Below are positions 35,067 to 46,134 of a stretch of 64,000 nucleotides of DNA, one piece after another (positions within the stretch are counted from its first letter, which is position 1; every line of letters starts with the position of its first letter). This stretch comes from Heterobasidion occidentale (lineage: Eukaryota > Basidiomycota > Agaricomycetes > Russulales > Bondarzewiaceae). A model generated the notes under the pieces. It did not search any database. It was given only the letters and a program-made list of their open reading frames with translations, and had not been told where the DNA came from. The translations under genes and the position numbers were made by a program. The stretch is from positions 124,001-188,000 of the forward strand of contig JBCAQO010000005.1 of NCBI GenBank assembly GCA_039111635.1, given 5' to 3'.

Positions 35067-38000
35067 ATGGACCCCATTCCCTTAGATCGTCAACGCAGAC
35101 GCGTATTTGTCGTTGGTCTGGGCATGGTCGGCATTGCTTTCATCGAAAAGCTGCTGAACCTCGATGCAGCCCAAAATTACCACATCACCACCTGTGGGGA
35201 AGAACCCCACTTCGCGTACAACCGCGTTGGCCTGGTGTGTTCCTTGATTGTCTTGGGCTGCCCACATGCTGACAGACTTTGGTGCAATGGTTGATCTAGA
35301 CGGACTATTTCCAACATCGGAGCATCGAGAACTTATACTTGAACAGCCCATCGTGGTATGCCGAGCAGGAACCCGATCGGTTCCAGTTCTATATCGGAGA
35401 GCAAGTCACTGACATTGACACCAAAGCCAAAACGGTGACGACCAGCAAGAACGTACGTACCAATCCCATGCTCCGGTTCGGCTTCTAAAGCATCGCTCTG
35501 TGTCCAAAACAGAACACATTCTCGTACGACATCCTTGTTCTTGCGACTGGTTCTGAGGCCGCATACCCACCTTATATCACTCCAGCACAAGCCAGCTTCA
35601 CTGACGGAATCTACGTCTACCGATCGATCGCAGACCTCGAGAAGATCATCGAGTACGCCAGCCACGAAGGTGTCAAATCAGCGAGCATTGTAGGAGGAGG
35701 GCTTTTAGGCCTAGAAGCCGCAAAAGCGGTCTACGATCTCCATCTGCCGAAGTACGTTCACAGCAAACATATCCCGTTGCAGAAATGTCGTTGATTTGAC
35801 TGTCCACAGAGTCTCCATCATAAATCGTCAATCGTACCTACTGTCCAGGCAACTAGATGCTGACGCCGGAGAAATGGTCCTGCGCAAAGTCGAGGCAATG
35901 GGCGTCCAGATCGTGACCAATGCCAAGGTCACTGGAATCACCACCGGTGCTGCGTTTACAGGCGCGCGCGAGCGCTTTACCGGGTTTCAGATGAACGACG
36001 GCTCTCCGTTTGCCAGCGACATGGTCATCTGCGCTGTGGGCATCCGGGGTCGAGATGACTTGGCGAAGAAGGGTGGTATCATATGCGAAGCCAAGGGAGG
36101 GGTCAGAGTAGACGACGATTTACACACATCAGCTCAAGATGTTTACGCTATAGGGAGTGCGCGAATTGGAGAGGTAACACTTACGGATTGATCGCTCCTG
36201 GGATAGAAATGGCCGACAGTACGTCCTATGCATCTGCTTTATTCTCTTGCTGGCTGAAACACCTACTCCACAGTTCTCTCGTTCAATCTGACACAGACGA
36301 ACACTTCAATGGGAACCCACTCACCTCGAAAGATGAACGATCCAGACCTGTCGACCAAGCTAAAGCTCATGGGCGTCGATGTCGCGTCTTTCGGTGACTT
36401 TTTCGCGGACAAAGATCCTTCTCGAATGCAGACTTCGATCGAGTTCCACAAGAGAAAACAAGCGGAGAAGGAAGCGGAGAAGCGTAGTGCCACCAAGGAA
36501 GGGCAAGCGAAACTGCAGATCATATTGGAGGATGGAAGTGTCGAAGCAGTGCGCAAAGATCCGACCCCACCAAAGGTCAGGCACAGACGAGTGAACTTGC
36601 GCGACGAACCGATCAAGTGCCTGACATACAAGGATCCTTTCGGGTCCGTATACAAGAAGTAAGTCAATAAGATGTGATCGCGAATTCGACTGAACGGATT
36701 ACCTGTAGGTACATCTTCACTGCTGATGGTAAATATCTGCTAGGTGGTATGATGATCGGAGACGTTTCGACTACACCAAGCTCGTCGCGATTGTAAAAAA
36801 GCGCAAGCCCCTTGATCAGCCTCCATCACAGTTCATCGTGGGTTCCAAAGGCGATGGTGACGACGGAGCAGATTTGGACGATGATGCGCAAATTTGCAGC
36901 TGTCATGTAAGAGCGTTCTGTTCCGTGTCCCGCCGCTACTGACCTCTTCATTTCATCAGAATGTGACCAAAGGGAAGATCAGCGCGTGCGTGCGCTCGGG
37001 ATGCGACAACTTGAACGACCTCAAGGCCTTGACCAAGGCTGGAACCGGGTGCGGCGGTTGCATGCCGCTCGTCACCAGTATCTTCAAGACGGAGATGAAG
37101 AAAGGCGGCAAGGAGTTAAGCCCGACGCTTTGCTCTCATTTTGACATGCCGCGCGCTGACCTCTTCAATGTCATTCGGTACGCATCGTCTCTTGGTCTTT
37201 GAACGATATAGACTGACCCTTTACGTGATCCAGAATCAAACGATTGCAGACATGGACTGACGTGATTCGCGAGCTAGGGAAGAAGTCGGTGGATACCGTG
37301 GGGTGCGAGACTTGCAAGCCGGCCGTCGGAAGCATCCTCGCCAGCCTGTTCAATCGTCACGTCATGGAGCCCGACCTTCACCAACTCAAGATACCAACGA
37401 CAGGTACGCTCTTGCGCACATAGAACCATCGACCTAAGACAGAACGACCTCCAGATTTCTCGCTAATATACAGCGAAACGGCACGTTCTCTGTTGTCCCA
37501 CGGATTGCAGGCGGCGAGCTCACCCCTGACGCACTAATCACCATCGGGACGGTGGCAAAGAAATATAAGCTGTACACCAAAATCACCGGCGGGCAACGCA
37601 TCGACATGTTTGGCGCGAAGAAGGCTGACCTGCCCGATATCTGGGAAGAGCTAGTGAAGGCGGGATTCGAGAGTGGGCACGCGTACGGCAAGGCGCTGCG
37701 GACGGTGAAGAGCTGCGTTGGGACGTCGTGGTGCCGTTATGGCGTAGGCGACGCAGTCGGGATGGCTATCGAGCTCGAAAACAGGTACAGAGGCGTGCGC
37801 GCGCCGCACAAGATCAAGGGAGGCGTGTCAGGATGCATCCGGGAGTGCGCAGAGGCACAGAGCAAGGACTTTGGGTTGATCGCTACAGACAAGGGGTGGA
37901 ACAGTACGTGTCGCGTTCCCAATTATAGATTCTTCCCTTCACACCTGTTTTGGTTACAGTTTTCATCGCGGGCAACGGCGGTGCCAACCCACGCCATGCT

Positions 38001-39114
38001 TCGCTATTTGCCAAAGATGTGCTCCCGTCCCAGGTCGTCCGAATCCTGGACCGATACTTGATGTTCTATATCCGCACGGCGGATAAACTGATGCGGACAG
38101 CACGATGGGTGGAGAGCTTCGAGGGTGGCATTGAGGCAAGTCCTTCCTGAACGTAAGAATAGCGTGTCTTGAGCACCATCACTTTCAGAAACTGAAAAAG
38201 ATCATCCTCGAGGACGAACTGGGAATCTGCGGAGACCTCGAACGCGAGATGAGCGAGCTGGTGGGTACCTTCGAGTGCGAATGGACACAAGTCGTCAAAG
38301 ACCCGATACGTCGGAAAGCCTTCCGGCAGTTCGTGAACTCGGATGAGACCGTCCAGACGGTTGATAATATCGTCGAACGTGGGCAGTTACGTCCAGCAGA
38401 TTGGCCCAAGGCATTCCCTCCATCGAAGATGGAAATCAGCCAGATTCCAACGCCGAGATCGCAGTGGAAATGGAGGAAGATGGCAAAGTGGAAGATCTCA
38501 TCCCAAGCGACGCGGGAACGACGTGAGTTTAATGTCACAGGGACTTTGGTTACTGTTCAACTCTCTTGATTATCTAGGTCGGCAGCAGTCAAGTACGGTT
38601 CCTCTGCGTTAGCCATCTTTCATGTGCCCCGGCGTGGTTACTACGCCACACAACAGGTGTGTGCTGAAGAGAAAGAACTCACGGGGATGTTCCGATGACG
38701 GAGTTGTTCGGCTCTCAGATGTGTCCCCACAAACGTGCATTCGTCCTTGACCACGGTATGGTTGGAGACGACGCAAATGGAAATCTCTACGTCTCCTGTC
38801 CACTACACAAGAAAAACTTTTCCCTCGACAACGGCGACTGCTTCAACGACGGGGAATACAAGATCCTCGCGTTCGACGTGAAACAGGACGGGGAGGACCT
38901 GCTCATCCATCTCCCTGAGGCGAACGAGCTGGACGCGATTCTCAGCACCGCGAAGTGGATGGTGAAAGCTGCGACGGCAGAAGCCCTTGAGAGGAACGAT
39001 ACGACTCAAGTGGAAATTGTGGGCCCTGATGGCGAGAGCACAGGTAGCGAGTTGAATGTGGGAGAATGCGCGTCTGCGGGAGGCGGGTGTGGATCAAGGG
39101 AGCTGGATTGGTAG
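35067..39114 (+). CDS. niiA: Nitrite reductase [NAD(P)H], siroheme type, four one-base deletions
   Basis: Thirteen exons: 35067-35234, 35300-35452, 35513-35751, 35810-36218, 36274-36658, 36709-36906, 36960-37177, 37234-37403, 37455-37903, 37960-38135, 38189-38522, 38578-38656 and 38719-39114. With four bases restored this is 1,125 residues. Domains: an FAD/NAD(P)H disulphide-reductase fold ([27 protein letters not shown]); a BFD-like [2Fe-2S] segment ([18 protein letters not shown]); nitrite/sulfite reductase halves with the siroheme/4Fe-4S cysteines ([22 protein letters not shown]); and a C-terminal Rieske domain ([15 protein letters not shown]). It reduces nitrite to ammonium with six electrons. 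Apparent deletions are at about 36154-36157 (GGGG to GGG), 36767-36769, 37389-37391 and 38414-38417 (CCCC to CCC). The intron after 38135 begins with GCAAGT. Confidence 0.92.
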
Positions 39115-39546
39115 CCGCGGTCATTGTTTGTCCCTGCTACGCTGTCAAAGTCGAATTGAAAGTAAATCAGTCCAATTTTCGACCTTCAAAGTGGCCATCA
39201 CGCACAGTATACTGGAGGTTTAAAGGAACGATCTGGCCATAGACGACGCAACTGTGAGAAAATTTGCGCATGCCTTCATCGAGAAAACACCGGCCAACGT
39301 CAAGGTAAGAAGAAAAGATTTGAAGCGTTCGTATTCCGGGCGCAATCATCATATGGTTTGAGGAGGGGAAAAGAGGGTGTAGGGGATGTGAGTAAAATTC
39401 GTCGTCGACGTCAGGCACGGAAAGCATGCTGTCCTCCAACTCCGCCAGCGTCGAGTCAGGTCGAGATATACCACCCGTCCATGATTGTGCCCTCTTATGC
39501 TTGCCGACCCTCTCAAGCCCAGTAACGCCGTCAGCCTACGCATCGA
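39115..39546. other. Intergenic region
   Basis: About 430 bases between two plus-strand genes. Nothing else was recognised. Confidence 0.5.
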
Positions 39547-40257
39547 ATGGCGACAGACAGTACCCTCGACCCGGTGAGCCCAACGCCCCCGGGCCCCACC
39601 CCGGCGTCCGCCGCCAAAGCCCTCGTCGAGCACGGCTACGACACCATCGCCCCCGCCTACCTCGCCTGGTCCGCGCCCCGCCCGACCTCCACCCGCCTCG
39701 CCCACCTCACGAAGCTCCTCGCCCTCCTTCCCCCGGGCGCGCGCGTCCTCGAGCTCGGCTGCGGCGCCGGCGTGCCCAGCACCCAGGCCCTCGTCGCGCA
39801 CGGGCTCGACGTCACCGCCGTCGACATCTCCGCCGCGCAGATCGCCCTCGCGCGCGCGCACGTCCCCCAAGCGAACCTCGTCCACGCGGACATGGCCGCC
39901 CTAACCTTCGCGCCCGCCTCCTTCGACGCCGTCGTCGCCTTTTACTCCCTCTTCCACCTCCCGAGGGACGAGCAGGGGCCGATGATCGCGCGCATCGCCG
40001 GGTGGCTCAAGGACGGCGGGCGGCTGCTGTTCAACCTCACCACGGACGTCGGCGATCGGATGATGGAGGACTGGATGGGGGTCAGGATGTTCTGGAGCGG
40101 CTTGGGCGTCGACGGAAACAGAGACATGCTCAAGAGGGATGGATGGGCCTTGACGATCATAGAAGACGAAGTGGCGGTGGAGAAGGTCGGACGCGCGGAG
40201 GAGACTTTTCACTGGGTGTTCGCGGTAAAGAACGATCAGCGCACGAAGGCCGACTGA
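39547..40257 (+). CDS. Class I SAM-dependent methyltransferase, single exon
   Basis: An intronless gene of 236 residues. After a Pro/Thr-rich N-terminus comes a Rossmann-type methyltransferase: motif I VLELGCGAG near residues 66-74, the acidic end of strand 2 VTAVDIS near 88-94, HADMAAL near 112-118, and FDAVVAFYSLFHLP near 124-137 (motif IV region). These bind S-adenosylmethionine. The substrate cannot be told from the sequence; the closest general type is the Methyltransf_11/25 group acting on small molecules. GC content is much higher than in the nitrate cluster. It ends tail-to-tail with the HECT ligase gene, 142 bases away. Confidence 0.88.
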   Translation: MATDSTLDPVSPTPPGPTPASAAKALVEHGYDTIAPAYLAWSAPRPTSTRLAHLTKLLALLPPGARVLELGCGAGVPSTQALVAHGLDVTAVDISAAQIALARAHVPQANLVHADMAALTFAPASFDAVVAFYSLFHLPRDEQGPMIARIAGWLKDGGRLLFNLTTDVGDRMMEDWMGVRMFWSGLGVDGNRDMLKRDGWALTIIEDEVAVEKVGRAEETFHWVFAVKNDQRTKAD

Positions 40258-40399
40258 TTGGATTGTATGCGTCGGACACGAAACAAGCTTTGCTCCCTGT
40301 CGAGCTGTATTTATTTCCGTGTCTCTGTATACTACCAACGTTTGTACTCTACACCAGCGCCGACGCCGCCATGTCTAACAACATAGTGCTACAGTGCGT

Positions 40400-43300
40400 T
40401 CACGAGAGGTCAAATCCGGCACCCGAGTACACGGCTTTCAGCAGCTTGTCGCGCAAGACCGCCTCGCTTCGATAGACTGGCAGCTGTCGACCGCGTTCAA
40501 CGTTCAGTTCCCGCGCGCCTATGACCAGGAGTAGTCGACCTACCTTTAAAAGATTCACGCAGGTGCTGGACGTGGGCAGACGCGCTTGGTCCATGCCCGC
40601 GTCCCTGATGGAGAAGTTGGGGTAAAGTTCTTTGAACCCTCTACACACGCATCGTCAGAATAGTCCGGGCGCAGATGCGCAGAAGGGCGACTCACAGCAG
40701 CGGCGGACGCCCCACGCTCGTCACGAACCGAAGCAGCGCGCGGCGCTGCTCTTGATCAAACGACTTGACCACCTAGATGACAGAGCCGACCTCTTGACCC
40801 GAACCGTGCGCAAAGAAGGGACGTCACTCACGTTCCAAAAGGCCACTATCGTCGGGAAGTCGTCGCCGTACACGCCGCCGTAGTGCGTGTTCGCCCTCAG
40901 GTCGTCCAGGTCGACGGGCGCGTTCACGCCGCCGAGTAGGACCTGCAGCTCTTGCTGATTGAACATCCTAACCCATCTCGGCCTCAGCCCCGCTCGCCCG
41001 GGACGCATGCGCGACGACTCACCGAAGCCACTTGGGGTCGATCACGTCTGACAGCCCTTCGAAGAACGCCTCGCTCTGGCGCTTGATTTGCGCCGTGAGG
41101 CGATAATGTGACATGCGATAGATGTACTCCAACTTGTTCTCGCGGGTGACCGGCGTGTTGCTGCCGTTGGGGCACAGGTCTATGGTTTTGGCGACACCGA
41201 ACTCTGGCAACGAGAGCGGCGTCAATGTCAGCTGAACGCAAGGATGAAGCAAACGCACCCTCCTCGGTGACGGCGAAATTCAATGAGAGGTCCTCCGGAT
41301 TGCCTTGATAATGTTTCAGGAATATGAGACCCTGATAGAGCTCTGGATCCAGCGAAGCGAGATCGTCGAGGAAGCTCTGCCTGCCCAACCACTGCACGCC
41401 TCGGTCAATCCCCCGTCACGCGATGAAGGCGCACTCGAGCCCACCTTTGCAAGGAAAAAGCCTGCAAACGCGACGTCGACGAGGATGCCCTCGTAGAGCG
41501 CCTTGCCGAGGATGCGGCCGATGAAGCGGTACCAGTTGAGGCTGTGAGCTAGAAGCGACCGATGAGCCTACGACGATCGAAGCGAGTGTCTAGACGGCGT
41601 ACGCTCAGTCGCATACGAGTGCGGGTTCGGATAAAGCTCGTTCTGCTTGTTGGTGAGCCACAGCCCGCGGTCGCTGTGGAACACCTCCTTGGACAGATCC
41701 GTGAGGAACTCCTTGAACACGCCGCCACCGTCGATCCCGGCCCTGTGCGGCGCAAGGTCAGATGCACTCGACGAATGGGCGATCCACACTCACTCGACCT
41801 CGCCGAACTGATCGATAAATGTGATTTTGATCCGACCTTTGAGGTTCGCCTCGCCTAGCTTGTCAAAGCCATCCTCGGCGATGTGGCCCCTGCGCACGGT
41901 CGCCTCGGTCGCGTAAATGAACATGTCTGGCCGTGCCCTAGGTTCCTTCGTCGTTGTCGATAAATTGACGGAAGATGGCGACGCGGACGTCAAAGGGGAT
42001 CGCAAAGGGGATGTTGTTGAGGATACCAAGGCGCGGGGAGAGGTAGGCAACTTGGCGTTTACTGAGCGGCCGAGCGCCCACGGGCTGCGAAAGCTGCTGG
42101 TCCTCGAACCTGTCGCAGATCGTCAGCGAAGACGTCGAGCCGAGAGGAATGAACATCGTCTACACTGCGGCCTCGATGAACGAGGACAAGTCGATCTGCG
42201 AGCTGATCAGCCAATGGTCGGGCGGCGTGAACGACTTGCGAGAGCTAGACCCACAAATGAGGCCCGGACGAGCATCGACGAGCACGGCACTCACTCTCTG
42301 GCATGGATGGCCTGCAGGCACTTTGTCACCTTCTCTCTCAGGCCCTCCCATCTGAGATGGACCCCCGGCACCGAGCCCTGCTGCACATTTGTCTGATCTT
42401 CGCGCCAGTAGAGCGTAAACGCAATGTTCAACAACTGCCGCGAGAACGAAGCGAGCTCGTCGAGCGAGAGGGGGTTGCGCGCAGACTGCGGCCCGGCAGC
42501 GGCGGACGAGAAGAATTCGTCGTCGCCCATCGTCACAAGAGACTGCGTATACAGATCGACGAGGAATACCAAGGGAGGCCATGACGGCGCATGGACGGGA
42601 TCTGGACGGAGCATAAGCAGGAACAATGTGCTGAATAAACACTATGACGTACCCATGAGGGTCGCAGTGGTATCGTCGCGTCCCAAGGGCGAGCCTCGGA
42701 CGTACGTCTTGTAAAGCTCTCGCACCATGCCGCCATTCGTGGAGGTGACGACCGCGCTAAGAATCACGGTGGATCGCGACGGCCACGCTGCGCATACGGC
42801 CAGGAGGAACTCATAAATCAGCGGGCGCGCCGACGGTTGGTGTTGCGTGGCGACCAGGATGGCGTTCAGATGGGACATGGTCGGGATGGTCTGCAGGCGC
42901 TTGAGCGTGCGAGCGTCCACCGCGGGAAGTGGCTCAGGAGGCGGTGCGAAAGACGACACGGAGACGACGCGCGGGCCCTCGTCTTCAGAATCAGACCCTG
43001 CATCAAAGGCGTGCTTTCCGATTGTGGGTGCGGTGCTGGGAGGAGATTGGTCAAGCGAGCCCACGGGCACTGAATTCACGATGGCGATAAGGATGCGGAT
43101 GTACGCGGTAAGAGCGGGGGTGGGGAGTCCAGGCTGTTTGGAGTAACGAGGGGGGACAAAGGCACTGAGGTTAGCGAGGAGGTGAATTCTGCTATCTACG
43201 GAGGACAGAGACGCGACGAGCTGGGAGGGAGACACGACGTGGATCGAGGAGATGGGGAGGCGTGCGGAGAAGGTGGTAAGTGCGGTCAAAGGAAGACGAT

Positions 43301-44193
43301 TAGGGAGGAGAGGGATCGATAGAATGTGCTCCAGGAGCTGGGCGAACGATTGCGAGTACAGATCAGGCAAGGCCTTGAAAGTGTACAATGGATGTTGTGA
43401 GGGGAACGAGGAGTACAAGAGACGGAGCTTTCTTTGATTCAATAGGCTGTGGAATGGGCGTTCAGCACGTCGTACAGGCAAATAATAAACTCTCGGGCGC
43501 ACGATTGTGGAGATCGCTTTGGACAGGAGTGGGTACAGATCGTGATGAAGGAGGTATTCTGATATCTTTACGTTCAGGCTGGATCCGAGTGGTCCCAGAA
43601 TATTGGAGAGAGAGGTAGAGGAGAGGAGGATGTCGAGCACGCGAGGTGATCGACTGCGCATGGAGATCTGGGCAGAGGGTGAAAACGCTGCGCGCAAGCG
43701 CTGAGACGGAAGACTTACTGTGGGTCGTCGGCGACGGACTGGAGAAGGAGGAGAGCGGCTTGACGGGTGAGGACCAGCCAGCTATGTTGCTCGGACGATG
43801 TTGCGTTCTGGAAGAAGGCCTCTGGATCTGCCATGAGCAAAAATGTCAGTGGAAGCATCGGGGGAGCGCACCTTGACCGCCATTCAAAATGGCAGCGGAC
43901 CACTGGCCGAGGACGGCCTGGTCTCTGCCGATGAGGACCAGGCAGCGCAAGCCGGTGATGCTGAGCACATCCTGGCCGAAGAGAGACCTGAGCTGCTGGC
44001 GCACTGCCCTGGACTGGTGTACGCCTCTGAACCAGGCCTGTATTCGGATCGCGCTCTCGAGGCGTTTGCGGGAGTTCTGGCGCTCGGATCGCAGGGCCTT
44101 TGCCTGGTTGACGATGGTTGCGTGGGACGACGCGGAGTTTACGCCGCCGAGGTTTATTCTGCGGCGCTTCTCGTTTCCGAGGAGGGGAAACAT
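40400..44193 (-). CDS. HUL5: HECT E3 ubiquitin ligase, HUL5/UBE3C type
   Basis: Fourteen exons: 44193-43872, 43827-43719, 43653-42653, 42601-42295, 42244-42164, 42109-41794, 41742-41603, 41548-41445, 41391-41259, 41203-41023, 40967-40832, 40772-40696, 40640-40544 and 40483-40400. About 1,028 residues once a single frame change is allowed for. The N-terminus has the UBE3C/Hul5 layout: a basic start, then an IQ-like helix (SAIRIQAWFRGVHQSRAVRQQ). The C-terminal ~360 residues are the HECT domain: GGGVFKEFLTDLSKEVF, LYPNPHS, LGKALYEGILVD, HYGGVYGDD and the catalytic Cys in RLPTSSTCVNLLKLPVY. Hul5 works with the proteasome to extend ubiquitin chains and clear misfolded proteins. In exon 6 the frame changes between IFRQFIDNDEG and ARPDMFIYATEATVRRGH (about 41938-41960), consistent with one inserted base or two lost. 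Confidence 0.9.
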
Positions 44194-44349
44194 GGTGTGG
44201 ACGGGAGAGTGAGAGGGAGAGTCAGCGGGAGTGCGCGGCCCACAGACGCGTAAGTAGTGCGCCCAGGTCACGTGGGGCGGCTCCTGCGCTTCGGCGCCAC
44301 AGCCTCCTCTCTCTCCCCCGAAAGACTGCAGACAAGGGATGCGTCGTCC

Positions 44350-45847
44350 ATGGAACTCTACAAGCTACACACCTATCCAGAACCTCGTCTCCGCCTGCTG
44401 CCCCCGCGGCAGTCAGACTCGACAGATCCGACGCCCTCTGGCTCCGCGTCGTCCTCGGGCTCGGCCAGCTCGTCGGCCACCGCGAGCGCGCCCGTCACCG
44501 TCTCCTCCAGCGTGAGCGCGAGCGCGTCCCAGTCATCGTCTCAGCGATCATCCGTGGTCACGTCCGTCAGCAGCTCCGACTCGTCCTCTCAGACTTCGTC
44601 GTCGTGCGTCTCCTCTCCGCTCCGACGAGAACGCCGCCGTGCTAACGTGTCTCTAGTTCTAGTTCCAGCGCGTCAGATACCACCACCTCGCCCACCACCA
44701 CGGATACCCCCACATCGACCTCGATCTCTTCGTCCACCTCATCTTCCACGTCCGCCCCGACTACGACCTCGGACCCTCCCACCAGCTCTTTTGTCACGAC
44801 CACGACCACGACCGCGCCCGCTTCTTCCACAGACACACCCACCTCCACCTCGGAATCCACCTCGTCGTCCACATCTACCTCCCCTAGCACTACCGGCGAT
44901 GGTTCTTTCACCACTTTTACCTCTCTCATAACCACCAACATCAACGGGACGCCCACGACCGTAAGTGCACCGCCTTGCCGGCCTCCAAATTTAGACTTCT
45001 TGATCCCCGTCTGTTCTCCCAGATTCCCACCACCATCGTCTCCTCCACCGCCTCGCAGCACACCCCGTCCTCCCGCACCGCCGTCATCGCCGGCGCCGCC
45101 CTCGGCGGCCTCGCCCTCTTCATCCTCGCCCTCGCCGTCCTCTGGGCCCTCCGCCGCCGCATCAAAAACCGCGAGTACGCCTCCCTCCTCCACCGCCACA
45201 AGCCGCCCCCGCGCGCCGTCTTTCTCGCCGGCGAAGACATGGGCGACCCCGCCGCCGCGGCGCGCGCCCCGTACCGCGACCACGACGACCGCGACCCGTT
45301 CGCCGCGCACCCCGCCCACGCGCAGCAGTACGAGCTCCCCCCGCGCCTCCTCCGCGCGCGCGCCTCCGAGTCCGGCTCCATCTTCCAAGAGTCCGTCTGG
45401 CCCCCGCCCGCCCCCGGCAGCCGCCTCCGCGACCCGCTCGCCGCCGACGCCGCCGGCGCGGACGACCTCGGCTCCATCGTCGACCGCGTCATGGGCCCGC
45501 CCACGCCCCCGCGCCTCCGCGGCGGCGCAGCCGCCCACGCCAGCGTCGACTCGCTCTCGCTGCGCTACGCCGCCGGCTCCGACCGCGGCCACGACCGTGG
45601 CGAGAGCCTGAGCTCCCAGGTCGAGCTGCTGCCCTTTGGCGCGCACACGCCGAGCCCGCTCACGCTGACGAACCCCGACGCCCACACGGACGACGACGCG
45701 CAGCCGACGCCGACGCCCAACAGGACCTGGGCCGGGCGCGCGCCGACGCCCACGAAAACATGGCTGCAGCGCTCCCCGAGGGATCGGAGCTCGGGCGGTG
45801 GCACGAGCGCACACGGACACGAGGCCAGTTTCGGACAGGCGATGTAG
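44350..45847 (+). CDS. Ser/Thr-rich single-pass membrane protein
   Basis: Exons 44350-44603, 44657-44960 and 45023-45847 encode about 460 residues. The first ~190 residues are almost only Ser, Thr and Pro, a mucin-like region likely to be O-mannosylated. One membrane helix follows (TAVIAGAALGGLALFILALAVLWALRRR, given in two parts: TAVIAGAALGGLALF and ILALAVLWALRRR), with a basic stop-transfer end. The cytoplasmic tail of about 220 residues is Pro/Ala-rich and low in known domains. The layout matches fungal Mid2/Wsc-like cell-wall sensors and the SKG6-type TM segment, but no Cys-rich head domain is present. The start is uncertain: no clear signal peptide follows the ATG at 44350, so an upstream exon may exist. 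It lies head-to-head with the HECT gene (156 bases apart). Confidence 0.7.
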
Positions 45848-46134
45848 AGACCATGCTCTTGCTTTAGTGTACACATCCTGTATAGTAATTTCGCGCGCTG
45901 CTCGTTCTTCCCTCGTGGCTCCCTTGCCTCTTAGGACATACAAGGTGGCGAGATAGTATAGATATATACCCGGCTATCGTAATGTAGGCTCCGGTCGTGC
46001 GATCAGGCAAGCAAAGAGAGCGTCACAAATACAGGCAGAACATAATAATCGTGAGGCGTGAGCAACGTGGTTTAATATAACAGAAAAAAAGGGTGCCGCG
46101 ACAGCGTCCGTCTAGACACATACACACTCGGTAC

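Noticed and set aside
44941..45943. Long minus-strand frames opposite the membrane protein gene
   Set aside because: They overlap a better plus-strand gene with a membrane helix and matched splice sites; high GC explains the open frames.
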